Shown here piece by piece: positions 23,045 to 33,677 of a stretch of DNA of 64,000 nucleotides (within the stretch, counting starts at the first letter, position 1; every line of letters starts with the position of its first letter). A program made the position numbers and the translations under genes. Source of the DNA: Prorocentrum cordatum (taxonomy: Eukaryota; Sar; Dinophyceae; Prorocentrales; Prorocentraceae); contig CAUYUJ010018327.1 of the NCBI GenBank assembly GCA_963575745.1, forward strand, positions 517,931-581,930. The letters run 5' to 3'. Under the pieces are notes generated by a model. That model ran no database searches and was not told the DNA's origin. It saw only the letters and a program-made list of their open reading frames with translations.

Positions 23045-23064
23045 ACAGCCATTTTGGCTCGAAG
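23045..23064 (+). other. Relic of the dinoflagellate spliced leader
   Basis: AGCCATTTTGGCTC at 23047-23060 matches 14 consecutive bases of the conserved 22-nt dinoflagellate spliced leader. It is followed by GAAG where the leader has AAG (one extra G). It lies 63 bp upstream of an intronless gene's ATG. Relic leaders upstream of genes are established evidence of reverse-transcribed, re-integrated mRNAs in dinoflagellates. Confidence 0.65.
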
Positions 23065-23126
23065 GTCAGTCTGCAAGCCTTCCGCGTGCCGAGCTATCCC
23101 AGCCCGGCCATCAGACCGCGCAATCA

Positions 23127-23957
23127 ATGATGCGGTCGTTCGCTTTCATGGGCGACGTGCAGGAGCTGACAACGGTCAACATGTGGCTGGAGGACTTCAA
23201 CACGTGGGCCAAGGTCGCTGTGCCAGTCCACAAGGGTGACGAGTCCGAGGCTGGCCACAAGCCGATCATGGTCAAAGACATCATCGCCACGCTGCGTAAA
23301 TTATTCTCTCACTACTCCGACAAGGAGGACAGCACCATCGTAGTCTCCACCGCGCAGGGCAAGGTCATCAAGACTGCTGACGGCAGGAACATATTGAAGC
23401 CTCCAACGCCAAAGGCAAACATTTATGCACCAGAAGAAGTATTGTATTCGAACAAGTGGTTCTACATCGGATCTAGCCAGGCCAGCGAGGAGTCCCTGCA
23501 GTCGACGCTTGACGAAGCGTGGTCGAAAGAAGATCCGTTGAGCCCAACTCCTGAGAACATCGTCGAGGAGGTCATCGTGTGGGTCCACGACATGCAGAAG
23601 TGGATCAACGTGCCTGTGCCCAACTTCGGAGGGTGGAGTCGCCCAGGTGGTCGCGAGAGCCATTGCGTGGTCCACCTCAAGAAGTGTCTGATGAAGGTCC
23701 TCGAAGAGCGCGGGCTTGGCACCGCCGACTCCATCGCCACTACCCGGATTTGGAGGTGCTCTGGCGGCGCCACGGCCGTTGCAATCGAGCCGCCGCTGAA
23801 GCCGAACACGGTCATCGCCACGCATCTGAGCTACTACGCGTGCATCGACCAGCTTGTGACGGTCAAGACGATCGACGTGGAGAGCAAGAGTCCCAAGACG
23901 TACTCCATCGTGGCGGACTGGGAATCCGAGTGGATGGATGACTTCGGTCCGAATTGA
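23127..23957 (+). CDS. Intronless gene of unknown function behind a spliced-leader relic
   Basis: A single uninterrupted frame of 276 codons, from the tandem ATGs at 23127 and 23130 to TGA at 23955-23957. The product is a soluble, acidic-ended protein without recognised domain. Conserved-looking segments include VNMWLEDFNTWAKVAVPVHK near the N-terminus, IVEEVIVWVHDMQKWINVPV mid-protein, and a terminal YSIVADWESEWMDDFGPN. The frame stays open upstream to 22920, but the spliced-leader relic at 23045-23064 suggests transcription of the parent mRNA started there, favouring the internal ATG. Neighbouring island genes have introns and this one shows none, which together with the relic fits a retroposed gene copy. 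No poly-A stretch follows directly. Function unknown. Confidence 0.6.
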   Translation: MMRSFAFMGDVQELTTVNMWLEDFNTWAKVAVPVHKGDESEAGHKPIMVKDIIATLRKLFSHYSDKEDSTIVVSTAQGKVIKTADGRNILKPPTPKANIYAPEEVLYSNKWFYIGSSQASEESLQSTLDEAWSKEDPLSPTPENIVEEVIVWVHDMQKWINVPVPNFGGWSRPGGRESHCVVHLKKCLMKVLEERGLGTADSIATTRIWRCSGGATAVAIEPPLKPNTVIATHLSYYACIDQLVTVKTIDVESKSPKTYSIVADWESEWMDDFGPN

Positions 23958-24765
23958 GTTGGGAGGTATTTTTCGTGCGCCGATCGGTGTACGCTATGCG
24001 CCGTGCGCCATGCGCAAGGCTGCCGCCTCTTGCGCAGATTCACTGACCGCCCGAGGGCATAAGAGCACAGTTGGGGTGCGACCGTCCTTCGGCCCCGCCG
24101 CCTGCGGACAGTGGCCAGCGCTCCGCCCCAGCGCTTCGCTTCGTCGACTCCTCCTGCCGCTCGGAGGGTCGGCTGCGCACAGACAATCCTCGCCAACGAG
24201 TCAACACCGTCCTCCGCCTCATCTTAATCATCTCATCTCATCTCCAAGGCCCCAAGGCCCCAAGGTCACCCCAGGGTCCTCTCTTGCGTCTGCCGTCCCG
24301 CCCAGGACTCCATTCATTGTGCACCGAGTAACCTCAGGAATTATCCACCACCTCCTCCATGATCCTACTCCCCGTCTGTGCCGCCCTCGTCCTTTAGTCT
24401 GTGTTGTTGAGTCTGTGTTGTTGTATTGTGTATATTGTGTTGTGTTGTGTTGCGCTCTAGCGCGGCCCCTTGCCTAAAGGATCTCACCCAAGCACTAAGG
24501 AAGCCTCACGAGCCAATCACAAACAAAACCCGTAAGCAAAACAGTCTGAAGCAATTAATTGAAATCATTTACCCACAACAAAACACAGTCATACATCAAG
24601 CCTCACGAACGCTAAACAATGATCGACACACAACATAATATCATCACGAAATAATGCGCAAAAAACCAACACGCACACAACAAACATGAAGACACGATCA
24701 TACAATCCACCCGACCTCCTTATTCGGAACATGTGTAATGCGCCTATTCCTGACCGTGGCTGCAA
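23958..24765. other. Intergenic; G-poor CA/AACA-rich part
   Basis: GTGTT-type repeats at 24405-24460 are followed by a G-poor stretch (24485-24700: ACAAACAAAACC, CACAACATAATATC). It is similar in style to the 3' flanks of the genes ending at 16969 and 28289. No gene is seen. Confidence 0.45.
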
Positions 24766-27085
24766 GCATGCCCGGGCGGCATGCCCCGACGAGAGCGCGT
24801 CAACAGGGCAAGTCCTGGCGACGCTGCACCGTCAGGGCGATCGCCCCGACAAGGATGTCTTGTCAGGGCAGTTGCCCTGACGAGGTCGCCCTGGCAAGGC
24901 GTTTGCCCTGACGGGCATGGCGGGTCGACCTCGTCGGGGCAGTTGCCCTGACACGACATTGTCGCCAAGACATTGGCCTTGGCGGGGGGGGGGCTCGTCA
25001 GGGCAAATGCCCTGACGACGCGGCCGCCTTGTCAGGGCAAATGCCGTGACGGTCAGGGCATTTGCCCTGGCGCGCCTCATATGTCTAGGCAAATGCCCTG
25101 ACGAGGTTGCACAGCAAGGCGACTGCCTCGACAGAGGCCCCCGTGTCAGGGCACGCGCCCTGACAAGATAGCCCTGCAGCGGCATGTGCCCTCACTAGTC
25201 CGTCGCGCCAGGGCACATGCCCTGACGAGGCCGTCCTGTCAGGGCAATTGCCCTGGCGAGGTCGCCCCGTCAGCGCGCTTGCCCTGGCGAGGCCATCCTG
25301 TCAGGGCAAACGCCCTGACGGGGCAACCTCGTCAGGGCACTTGCCCTGACGCGCATGCCTTGCCAACCATGGCAAGGCGATTGCCCTGGCGAAACCACCC
25401 CGTCAGAGCAAAATCCCTGACGCGGCCGCCCCGCCAGGGCAAGTGCCCTAACGAGGTCGACATGTCAGGGCAAACGCCCTGACGAGGTCTTCCCCGTCAG
25501 GGCAAATGCCCCGACGATGCCGTCCCGCCAAGACAACTGCCCTGACGACGTCGTCGCGCCAGGGCATTTGCCCTGACGGGGTCGCCCCGTCAAGGCGAAC
25601 GCCCTGACAAGGTCCTTCCAGTCAGGGCAACTGCCCTGGCCAGGTCGTGCTGCCAGGGCAAATGCCCTGACGAGGCCGCCCCGTCAAGGCAATCGCCCTG
25701 ACAGGGCCCGTCCCGTCAGGGCAAATGCCCTGACGAGACAACCTGGTCAGAGCGATTGCCCTGGCAGTCATGGCGTGGCAGGGCACGCGCCCTGACGAGG
25801 AAGCCCCGTCAGGGCATCTGCCCTGACACGACGGCCTCGTCAGTGCATTTGCCCTGACAGGGCGCCTTGTCAGGGCAGATGCCCTGACAGGGGGGGGACA
25901 TCTTCAGGGCGTTTGCCCTGGCAGGGCGACCTCGTCAGGGCATTTGCCCTGAGATGGCGGCTTTGTCAGGGCAAATGCGCTGACGGGAAGGACCTTGTCA
26001 GGGCGTCTGCCCTGACGAGGCCATCATGTCAGGGCAAACGCCCTGACGTTGTTGCCCCGTCAGGGCATTTGCCCTGACGCGCCTGCCTTGCCAACCATGG
26101 CAAGGCAACTGCTCTGGCGAAGCCACCCCGTCAGAGCAAACGCCCTGGCACGGCCGCCCCGCCAGGGCAATTGCCCTGACGAGATCGACCCGTCAGGGAA
26201 AGCGCCCTGACGAGGTCCTACCTGTCAGGGCAAATGCCCCGACGACGCCGTCATGTCAGGGCGTTTGCCCTGACGAGGTCCCCGGGTCAGAGCATTTGTC
26301 CTGGCGGGGCCGCCTTGTCAGGGCAAGCGCCCTGACAAGGTCCTTCTCGTCAGGGCAACTGCTCTGACCAGGCCGTGCTGTCAGGGCATTTGCCCTGTTC
26401 AGGCCGCCCCGTCAGGGGAATCGCCCTGACAGGGCCGCCCTGTCAGGGCACGCGCCCTGACAACCATGGCGTGGCAAGGCAAGCACCCTGACGAGGAAGC
26501 CTCGCCAGGGCAACTGCCCTGACACGACGGCCTCGTCAGGGCATTTGCCCTGGCAGGGCGGCCTTGTCAGGGCAACTGCCCTGGCGAGGTGGCGTCCTCA
26601 GGGCGTTTGCCCTGACGGGCCCCCCTCGCCAAGGCATTTGCCCTGACAGGACGGCCTCGTCAAGGCATCTGCCCTGCCGAGGAAGCCGAGCCAGGGCGTT
26701 TGCTCTGACGGGTGGCCTCGTCAGGGCAGTTGCCTTGATTTGACGGCGTCGTCAGGGCAATTGCCTTGCCACGACGGCCTCGCCAGGGCACATGCCCTGG
26801 CCCAGAGGCCGCGTCAGGGCAAACGCCCTGACATGACGGCGTCGCCAGGGCGTTTGCTCTGACGGGTGGCCTCGTCAGGGCGTTTGCCCTGCCATGGGTG
26901 TCCTGGCAGGGCAATCGCCCTGTCGAGCGCCCCCCGCCAGGGCAAATGCCCTGGCGAAGCCATCGCGTCAGGGCATTTGCCCTGACGAGCCTCCTCTGGC
27001 AAGGCAACTGCCCTGACAAGGCTACCTTGTCAGGGTATCTGCCCTGACGAGCTGCCCTGGTCGGGGCATCTGCCCCGACGGAGCT
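24766..27085. repeat. H1 hairpin array, about 60 units
   Basis: About 2.3 kb of units averaging 36-38 bp. Each is a palindrome of the form GTCAGGGCA-(2-4)-TGCCCTGAC followed by a variable G+C-rich spacer such as GAGGCCGCCCC. The centre varies (AAAT, AATT, GTTT, CGCG types) while the GGGC/GCCC arms persist. Some units have both arms changed in a matching way (GCCAGGGC/GCCCTGGC at 26936-26955; GTCGGGGC/GCCCCGAC at 27060-27079), others in one arm only. No cas-like genes and no unique spacers exist, so this is not a CRISPR array. Related units occur at 14840-14970 and 39158-39215. Confidence 0.95.
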
Positions 27086-27440
27086 GCTAAAGTATGCGAT
27101 GTACAAGCAAACACAACGTTATATGTTTATGGATTTGCAAACATCATGTACGCATTAGTTGGCACACATCATTGCGAACCGCAAACCAACTTTCGCACAT
27201 CGAGAGTCTAACTGTAATCTAACCCCCGCCGAATTCATGGCGATGTGCACCACGCAACAAGAGACACGCTGTGCGGATGAACCATGTCGACGCCGCCCTC
27301 CAGTGGTTTTCTTCCTGCTTCCTGCCCCTCTTCGTCATGCCCTAGCTCATGATACGAGCTCCCAGCATCGCCTCTGCTACCGATATCCTCGTCTCCTCGT
27401 CTGACTCCCCCTCTTCGCCCCATTCCTTCAATTCCTCCAG
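27086..27440. other. Upstream region of next gene
   Basis: Mixed sequence ending in a pyrimidine tract and CAG (27438-27440), a good acceptor. Short ATG-led frames exist (27237, 27276), but none could be joined in phase with confidence to the following exon. Confidence 0.4.
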
Positions 27441-28289
27441 GGGTATAGTAATAGTGTTTTGGCTCAGCGTTCTGGCGCCGACGTGTTTGTGGAGGCTTAC
27501 GCATACGCAACAGACTGCCATTCCATACCGTTCACGGCGCCTCCCAAGGCGAAACGTATGATTCAGGCAGCAGAGGAAGCCACGCAACCGTGTGGCACGC
27601 TCGAGATGTTTGATGGCGGCGGCGATACCCAATGGGAAGGGCCGCCCGATTCCCTAACGGACTCCCAGTTGCCACCGGAATACGGCATCTCCGTTATTCC
27701 ACCAGACGTGTTGCAGCATCGCCGCATGCTCACAGCCGACTTAGACAACGCGATCCCGTCGCAGCAGACGCCAACCCCGTCGCCCTGCCCGTCGCCATCA
27801 GGACATGCTTCATCGGTCGCGCCACTGCGTAGCTTCTCCGATGTGGCCGATGTGGCGGAGTCGCTTCGCCAGGCCCCATCGCCGCAGCATTCGGCGTTCA
27901 CGCAGGCGCTCAACAAGGCAGTTTGTGCACCAGCAGCCGTGATCAGCAACCAGAAGGCATCGGCATCGGCGGTTGTAGCAGCGGCGCCGCCGCCGCTGCC
28001 CCAAGCCAAGGACACCAATGCCAAGAAGAGCGCTGCGGCGGGAGCCGAGGTTCCTCGCTCACGGTCGCCGCCCATGACGAAGAAGATCACCACGGAGAAA
28101 CTTATCATGACGGCAGCCTCTCGCTGGGACAAGTGGGATGACGTCCCGCCAGGCATCCAGCTGGGCTTCGTCGATAAGTTGGGCTCGAGGTTCCCAGTGA
28201 AGTTGGGGGAGCTGCCCGTCGAGAGCACCAACTATAAGATCTTCTTTGAGGTGGAGTGCAATGCAGGCCCGAAGACTCGGCAGAAGTGA
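27441..28289 (+). CDS. Gene of unknown function (exon after a strong acceptor)
   Basis: The frame opens directly after a pyrimidine-CAG acceptor (exon begins GGGTATAGT) and runs 282 codons to TGA at 28287-28289. The first in-frame ATG is near 27558; a short upstream exon may supply the true start. The product has a Pro/Ser/Ala-rich middle (low complexity, about residues 105-200) and a better-conserved-looking C-terminus (SRWDKWDDVPPGIQLGFVDK, then STNYKIFFEVEC). No family is recognised. GAG-GTGGAG near 28250 could be a donor, in which case the last residues are intronic. The gene lies about 690 bp upstream of the methyltransferase-like gene on the same strand. The intervening sequence holds tandem repeats typical of the G-poor 3' flanks here. 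Confidence 0.5.
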   Translation, partial: GYSNSVLAQRSGADVFVEAYAYATDCHSIPFTAPPKAKRMIQAAEEATQPCGTLEMFDGGGDTQWEGPPDSLTDSQLPPEYGISVIPPDVLQHRRMLTADLDNAIPSQQTPTPSPCPSPSGHASSVAPLRSFSDVADVAESLRQAPSPQHSAFTQALNKAVCAPAAVISNQKASASAVVAAAPPPLPQAKDTNAKKSAAAGAEVPRSRSPPMTKKITTEKLIMTAASRWDKWDDVPPGIQLGFVDKLGSRFPVKLGELPVESTNYKIFFEVECNAGPKTRQK

Positions 28290-28569
28290 GCGGGCATCGT
28301 GTGGCACACAACCAGCTTGAGCCTACCTGCAGGCAGCTTTCTTTGCTCGGAGGTGCAGCTTCATCACATTGCTGCGTCGCTGCGTCGCTCGTTTGGATTT
28401 TTGTGGCAGGATCGTGCGGCGATGCTCGGAGGCCGCATCGACAGGCCAGTGCGCTGGCAGCTGGCATCAGTAGATCGTTCGGGGTGGTGTCTGAAATGGC
28501 ACTCTCTCGCCTGGTTATCCTGCGTCACTGTGTCACTGTTACTTCTCATTCCATCTCCTTGTGATCCAC

Positions 28570-28760
28570 AGGACGCCTACCAGACAGCATAGAACACCCA
28601 TGCAGACAGCATAATAACACCTACCAGACAGCACAAGAAACCTAACAGCCAGACAGCAACATAAGACCTACCAGACAGCACCATAACACCTACCAGACAG
28701 AAAACGAAACCTACCAGACAGCAGCAGTACACCTACCAGGCAGCAACATAGCACCTACCC
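28570..28760 (+). repeat. ACCTACCAGACAGCA tandem repeats
   Basis: About nine imperfect copies of a 20-24 bp unit containing CCTACCAGACAGCA, G-poor, directly downstream of the preceding gene. Probably 3' untranslated or intergenic sequence. Confidence 0.85.
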
Positions 28761-28976
28761 TTACGTCGTTTGGACCTGCATGCGCCCAGAGCTCGCAAAG
28801 GGGTTGCATCCTTGACGGCCCTAGACGGTCAAATTATACGCAGGCAACGTCCGCCCAAACGACGCAACATAACAAACGTAACGTCGCAATTGTGGCTCGA
28901 ACCCTTTGAGCGCCTTTTGGGCGCCTGGCGGCGCCTGGTAATACTTGGCCCCGCGCAGTGTAGTGGGTCAGCGTCC

Positions 28977-31900
28977 ATGGCGAGGGTCCACATGGATTGC
29001 ATTCGAGAGGAGCACAGGCGCCATTGCTTCATCGTGAGCGACGCTGACCTTCAGAGGTTCGAGAATGGCGCCGCCGCCATATTGTCCTCGAGGACCTTCC
29101 ACCACCAGCCGAAGACGATCCCGACCGTTGTCTTCTTGGGAACGCTCTGCCCCCAGGGGGCATCCAAGACGGTCATATGCCAGAGACAGGCGAGCTACTA
29201 CGGCATCTGCTCCTATCACTTGGAGGATCTGAAGAGCGACAGGCAGAAGACCAAGCACAAGGTCCATGATGATGTCGAGATGGAGCGCATGGCTGGCGTT
29301 AGCCAGAAGCTTTACATGATCGAGCTGCGCCAGTCCGCGGGAATCACTCCGATGGCGATCACGTGCGTTGGCACGACCACGAACAAGGTGCCCAGGGATG
29401 AGGATGAGGAGAGGAGTCGGAGAGGAGGCAGTTGGAGGACCTAAGCCCTAAGCCAGAGGAGTGCAGATAATTCCAGGGGGCTCAAGAGACTTCGAGACTT
29501 ACATTTCTTGGCGACTCCAGACTTTCCTCCCTGGGCCTTCTCAACTGCCTCCTCACTCCCTCACTCCTCCCTCTTCTCCCTCTCTCCATCTTTCGCCGCA
29601 GGTGCACGTCATCTTCGACAGTCGCACCGCCGCGCCTTGCGTGCAGACCGCTCCGAATGTCTTCAAGCCGTCGCATGCGCCAGAGAAGCAAGCCATTGCC
29701 GACGGCGCGGTCGACGCTGCTGCATCAGGCGCACCTTCTCCCGCGGCTGGCGCAAGTTCGTTTGCGTCGGCTTCGCCATCAGGAGCCTCATCATCATCGC
29801 CAGCAGCATCATCAGCCGATGCAACATCAGCAGCAGCATCAGCGAGACAAGGTCCGCAGCTTGGGCGATCGTTGACTTCGAAGGATATTCTTGATGCCAT
29901 GCAGCACGATGAGAATGACTCAGACGGAGATGGGGCCAGCTCCGCATGCGCCGCAGCAGGACCGTCGGGACAGTCGTGGTCAGACTTGGCCGCGCGAGTG
30001 GAGGCGCAGAACTTGAGGTCGATCAAGTGGAGCGGGTATGGGTCGCCAAAGAAGGGCGAGCGTCGTGGTGACGGCAGGAGCATCGAGTACGACGGCCCAT
30101 ACCCTGAGGTCAAGGACGTGTGGGATATGTTCCGGTGGCCGATGGACTACTTCGGTGCGGCGGACGTGTCCATCGGCCTCAACGAGGCGCTCCGGCATGC
30201 GAACCAGGATGACGGGCTGCAGTGCACAGTTGATGGCACTGGCGCAGCCTTGACCAGATTCGTGCACAACATGACCATCACCAAGGTGGGCCTCGGTTGG
30301 GCGGGCGTGGACGCCCCAGGGACTGCGTTGGCCATGATGAGTTGCCAATTGTTGCAGTACTTCAAGAAGCACTACCCGGGTAAGCACGTGCCCGATCAGG
30401 AGAGCAACGCTATCATGCCCACCATCGAGTACGCCGTGGAGATCGATCACGAGAAGAAGGCAGAGCTGCGGCTGTCACCGCACGCGCCGAGGTGCATGTT
30501 CAGCGACTACGAGGACTTCTGGAAGGTGGAGATCAAGTCGACGATCAATCGTCTGAAATCGGAGGGCCAGAAGGTCAGCTTGACTTGCAATGTGGAGTGT
30601 GTTCCTGTGTTTATCCTGGTCGGATCGTTTCGAAGGCTGTACCTTGTCTGTCCATGTTGGTGTCTTGGAAACCTCGGTGCTGAAACACATCCTCTGAAAT
30701 CTCGGGGCTCCTGCGTCGATCTGGACAGGGCGTGTTAGCAGTCGCCCGTGGCCTCGTCAGGCCGCATAGTGAAATCAAGCCGTCGTCTCGTTATCTTCGC
30801 CACACTGCAACTCAACAACGCAACAGGTGAATTTGAACTCCATCCTCCCGCTCATTCTCAGCGATCGTGCTGTGAACGCGAAGGCGAAGTGCAGCAAGTG
30901 CAACAAAGACTGCATTATGGAGTACGTTGACATTCACGTGGCAGGCGTCTCCTGCAAGCCCTTCTCAAAGTTCGGCAAGCGGGAAGCCCTGGAGTCCGAT
31001 GATCACATGAGCGCATTTGGAGCCTGGGCTGGGACTGTGCGGTATACGAAGCCCAAGGTGGTCGTCTTCGAGAACTCGGACAGGTTCAGGGAGCAGACTC
31101 TCATCACCTTGTTCGGCGACATGTACGCCATCGAATGTTTGAAGTTGGGCGGGCCGTTCTTCGGCTGGGCAGGGAAGCGCGACAGGATCTACGCAGTCAT
31201 GGTCAACAAGGACAGCTTCTAAGCATGAAAATTTGGCCCTGAATGGTCCGAATAGACCGCAATAGCCCTAACCGTGAGCGCCAAGGAGACTCCCAGAGAG
31301 CCCCAGCCCCAGGAGGGCTCTTGGTCTTCAAGGTACTCCAAGTTTCCAAGTTCTCCCAACGATTCGCAGCCCTGGAGGATGACGGCATCTTCACGATGCC
31401 GTCATCTTCCAGGCAGCGCAACGACAGTCGTAGAAGCACTGCTGACCATACTGCTCCTCCCTGCCAAGGAGTTCGTCACCGGGGTGGTGTTCAGCATGAA
31501 GAACGTGCTCCCGTTGTTCCACAGGGTTCTGAAGTGTACGTTCCTGGAGTTCTTGGTGGCGGATAAGGACGGTCGCTTGGGGGGCAACTTGGCCGACGAG
31601 CTGGTATGGGCGTCCAACCGACCCACTTCGAGGGCGCAGCACAAGTACGACACCGTGCACGACCTGATCAACGCGTCGTCGGAGCCATACTACGACGCAC
31701 TGACGTTCGGCGAGCTCAAGTTCCTGGACGAGTACACGCTGAAGGGCATCGCTGACGGGCGCGCGGTGATGCTCAATCAAAGTGAGGAACGCGGCTACGG
31801 CATCAAGAGCAGCGAGGACGGGATCTTGCATCCGCTCATCGCCAACCCAGCCCTGCATTTCGTGGTGAGCAATGCGAAGGGCATCAAGAGGTGGATCACG

Positions 31901-32263
31901 GGCTACGAGATGCTGGTGTGCCAGGGCTTCCCCGTGCTCAACGAGCTGAGCAACCCTTGTGGAGATTGCGTGAGGACGTGCAGCTATGGGAGGCTGGTGG
32001 GAGACAATGACCTTCCGCAGCGACACCGCAAAGACATGGTGGTCGCAGCAGGTGACAGCATGCAAGTCCCAGTGATTGGCGCGGTGCTCTGCTACGTTCT
32101 CCTCTGCGTGCGGTTCGGCGACACGTACCCGAAGCAGAAGGCAATCGTTGGGGACTTGGAGGTTCAGAGGATGCGCCCGGAGGCCAGCGACCCGTTCGAC
32201 TCGCTGGGCGAGATTTTCAAGAACAAGGAGCGCAGGAGCGGCAAGAAGCGCAGGCTCTCGTAG
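28977..32263 (+). CDS. C5-cytosine DNA methyltransferase-like protein, four exons
   Basis: Exons 28977-29387, 29602-30573, 30827-31210 and 31469-32263 join in phase 0 to about 853 residues. Family motifs appear in order. A glycine-rich motif-I-like GLGWAGVDAPGTAL and motif II AVEIDHEKKAEL with motif III-like CMFSDYEDFW lie in exon 2. Motif IV GVSCKPFSKFG, motif VI VVFENSDRF and motif VIII GWAGKRDRIYAV lie in exon 3. After a probable target-recognition region, exon 4 has CQGFP and motif X GDSMQVPVIGAVL. The catalytic Cys is kept, but the usual Pro-Cys-Gln is Ser-Cys-Lys and ENV is ENS. The protein ends in a basic RRSGKKRRLS tail suggesting nuclear location. It should transfer methyl from AdoMet to cytosine C5; the unusual motif IV leaves activity open. 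The N-terminal 250 residues are unrecognised, with a Ser/Ala-rich linker. Intron 3 starts with GA. Dinoflagellates are reported to carry many C5-methyltransferase copies, some in retroelements. Confidence 0.78.
31372..31412 (+). other. 41-base near-perfect hairpin inside methyltransferase intron 3
   Basis: Two 18-base arms (CTGGAGGATGACGGCATC and GATGCCGTCATCTTCCAG) surround a TTCAC loop. The single mismatch would be a G-U pair in RNA. It lies within the inferred intron 31211-31468. Confidence 0.85.
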
Positions 32264-33677
32264 ATAGTTCGGCCAGCCCGCCTGACTGGCACGCTGATTT
32301 CGTGCACACGCTGTGCGCCGCACAGCGACTGGGGAGCCCTCGGTTCGCTAGACTCCGCAGGGCCGTAGCTCGACCTACTGGGACAGCAGAAACTAGCAAT
32401 CGTGAAGTTTACGTCAGGTCGACGTGGCGCCGATCCCAGAGCGGATGCTCAAGGTTAGACCGCCGCTGAGTCGGCCGAAATTCAACGTCCTGACGATCGG
32501 AATGCCGCGGAGCGGCCGAGCGGGTTGAACGATCCAAGCGGCGTCGGAAACCAGCGCGCACGTCGTCGCGAGACGATTTCAAATCGCCGCTGTCGGCGTC
32601 GTCATCGCAGTGAACGCAGCAGTATACACCACTGCACGCCCTTAGCAGAGCCATTCTGGGACTACCACGCCCTCCTGGACTCCTGGTCGCAGCCGAAGCC
32701 AGAAGGCAATCCCGAGGGTCAAGGCGACCCCAGCCAAGGAAGACGGTGGAGGTGGTGGTATTGCTGCGTTCTCCGCCCCTCCTCCTCCGACCTCTTCCGA
32801 CCGCCTACCGCCTCCTCTTCCTCCTTGCCTCTCCGCCTCCCCCTCCCTTCTCCCCTCCTCGGCCTCATCCCTCCCCGTCCCCCCCCCCCATCTTCCCCCC
32901 CGCGTCCCTCGCGTCGCTGTCGCCCACCTCCACCTCCTCACTCTTTGCCCTTGACGTGTGGGGCCCAGTGCCCAGCGAGGCCGAGGAGGAGGGGGGAAGG
33001 TGAAGAAGATGAGGGCGAGGAGGGGGAGGGGCCGCTTGCCTGGGGAAAGCAGCGGGGGTGAGACAAGTGGGGGCAGGGGGCCCTCAGGGGGCCCGGGAGA
33101 AGGATACGAGGATACGAGGACAAGGGGAGGATAAGGAGGGGAGCCCAGGGAGGTGCTTGCATAGGGCGCCTGACCCCAGGGGGGACGGGTCGACCCCATG
33201 GCCCATATGGAAACGACTGGACAAGAAAGGGGAGGGGCGCCCCCCAGGGAGGGAGGGGGAGGAGGAGGAAGAGGATTGTGGAGGAAGAGGAGGAGGAGGG
33301 GGAGGAGGAAGAGGAGGGGGAGGAAGATAAGGAGGAGGAATGGAGCAGCAGCAGCAGCATCAGCAGCAGCATCAGTGGCTGTCAGTGGCCTGTGGATGAG
33401 GATATGACGAAGGTGGGGGGCACCTACAGCAGAGAGAGAGAGAGAGAGCAATCTGAACAGAGACACATCTGAACATTGTCTGAACATGCTCTCTATGATT
33501 GCGCTCCTTCCGACCAGACCAAGGCCAACACTCCGCTCTTCCTGCTGCTCCTCCTGCTGCTCCTCCTCTCCCCTCCGACCCCCCAAAGCCATTTGGCTTG
33601 GACCTTTGCTGGCGACGTCCAGCGGGCCTCAGGTGGCCCCAGAAGCCCTTCCAGAGGGCGGTGCTCGCTCGTGGCAT
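32264..33677. other. Intergenic: unique part, then pyrimidine and purine tracts
   Basis: 32264-32740 has no gene or RNA that I can support. 32760-32940 is CCTCC-rich. 33005-33345 is GGAGG-rich and ends in GCA/CAG repeats. (GA)n lies at 33427-33449. The tracts resemble the introns of this island, so an upstream exon of the next gene may hide here. Confidence 0.45.

Noticed and set aside
24766-27085. CRISPR-like array of short palindromic repeats
   Set aside because: Repeats are themselves hairpins with variable centres, spacers are short G+C phrases that recur, there are no cas genes, and the context is a eukaryotic genome with introns.
27448-27460. Second spliced-leader relic (TTTTGGCTCA)
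   Set aside because: Only ten bases match, and upstream bases do not align; such a match is not improbable in 64 kb.
32495-32600. tRNA-like sequence (GCGGCCGAGCGGGTTGAA and TTTCAAATC)
   Set aside because: The supposed D and T arms do not give consistent stems, and no anticodon arm or acceptor stem pairs.
33584-33600. Third spliced-leader relic (AGCCATTTGGCTT)
   Set aside because: One base is missing from the T run and the end differs; too weak to separate from chance.
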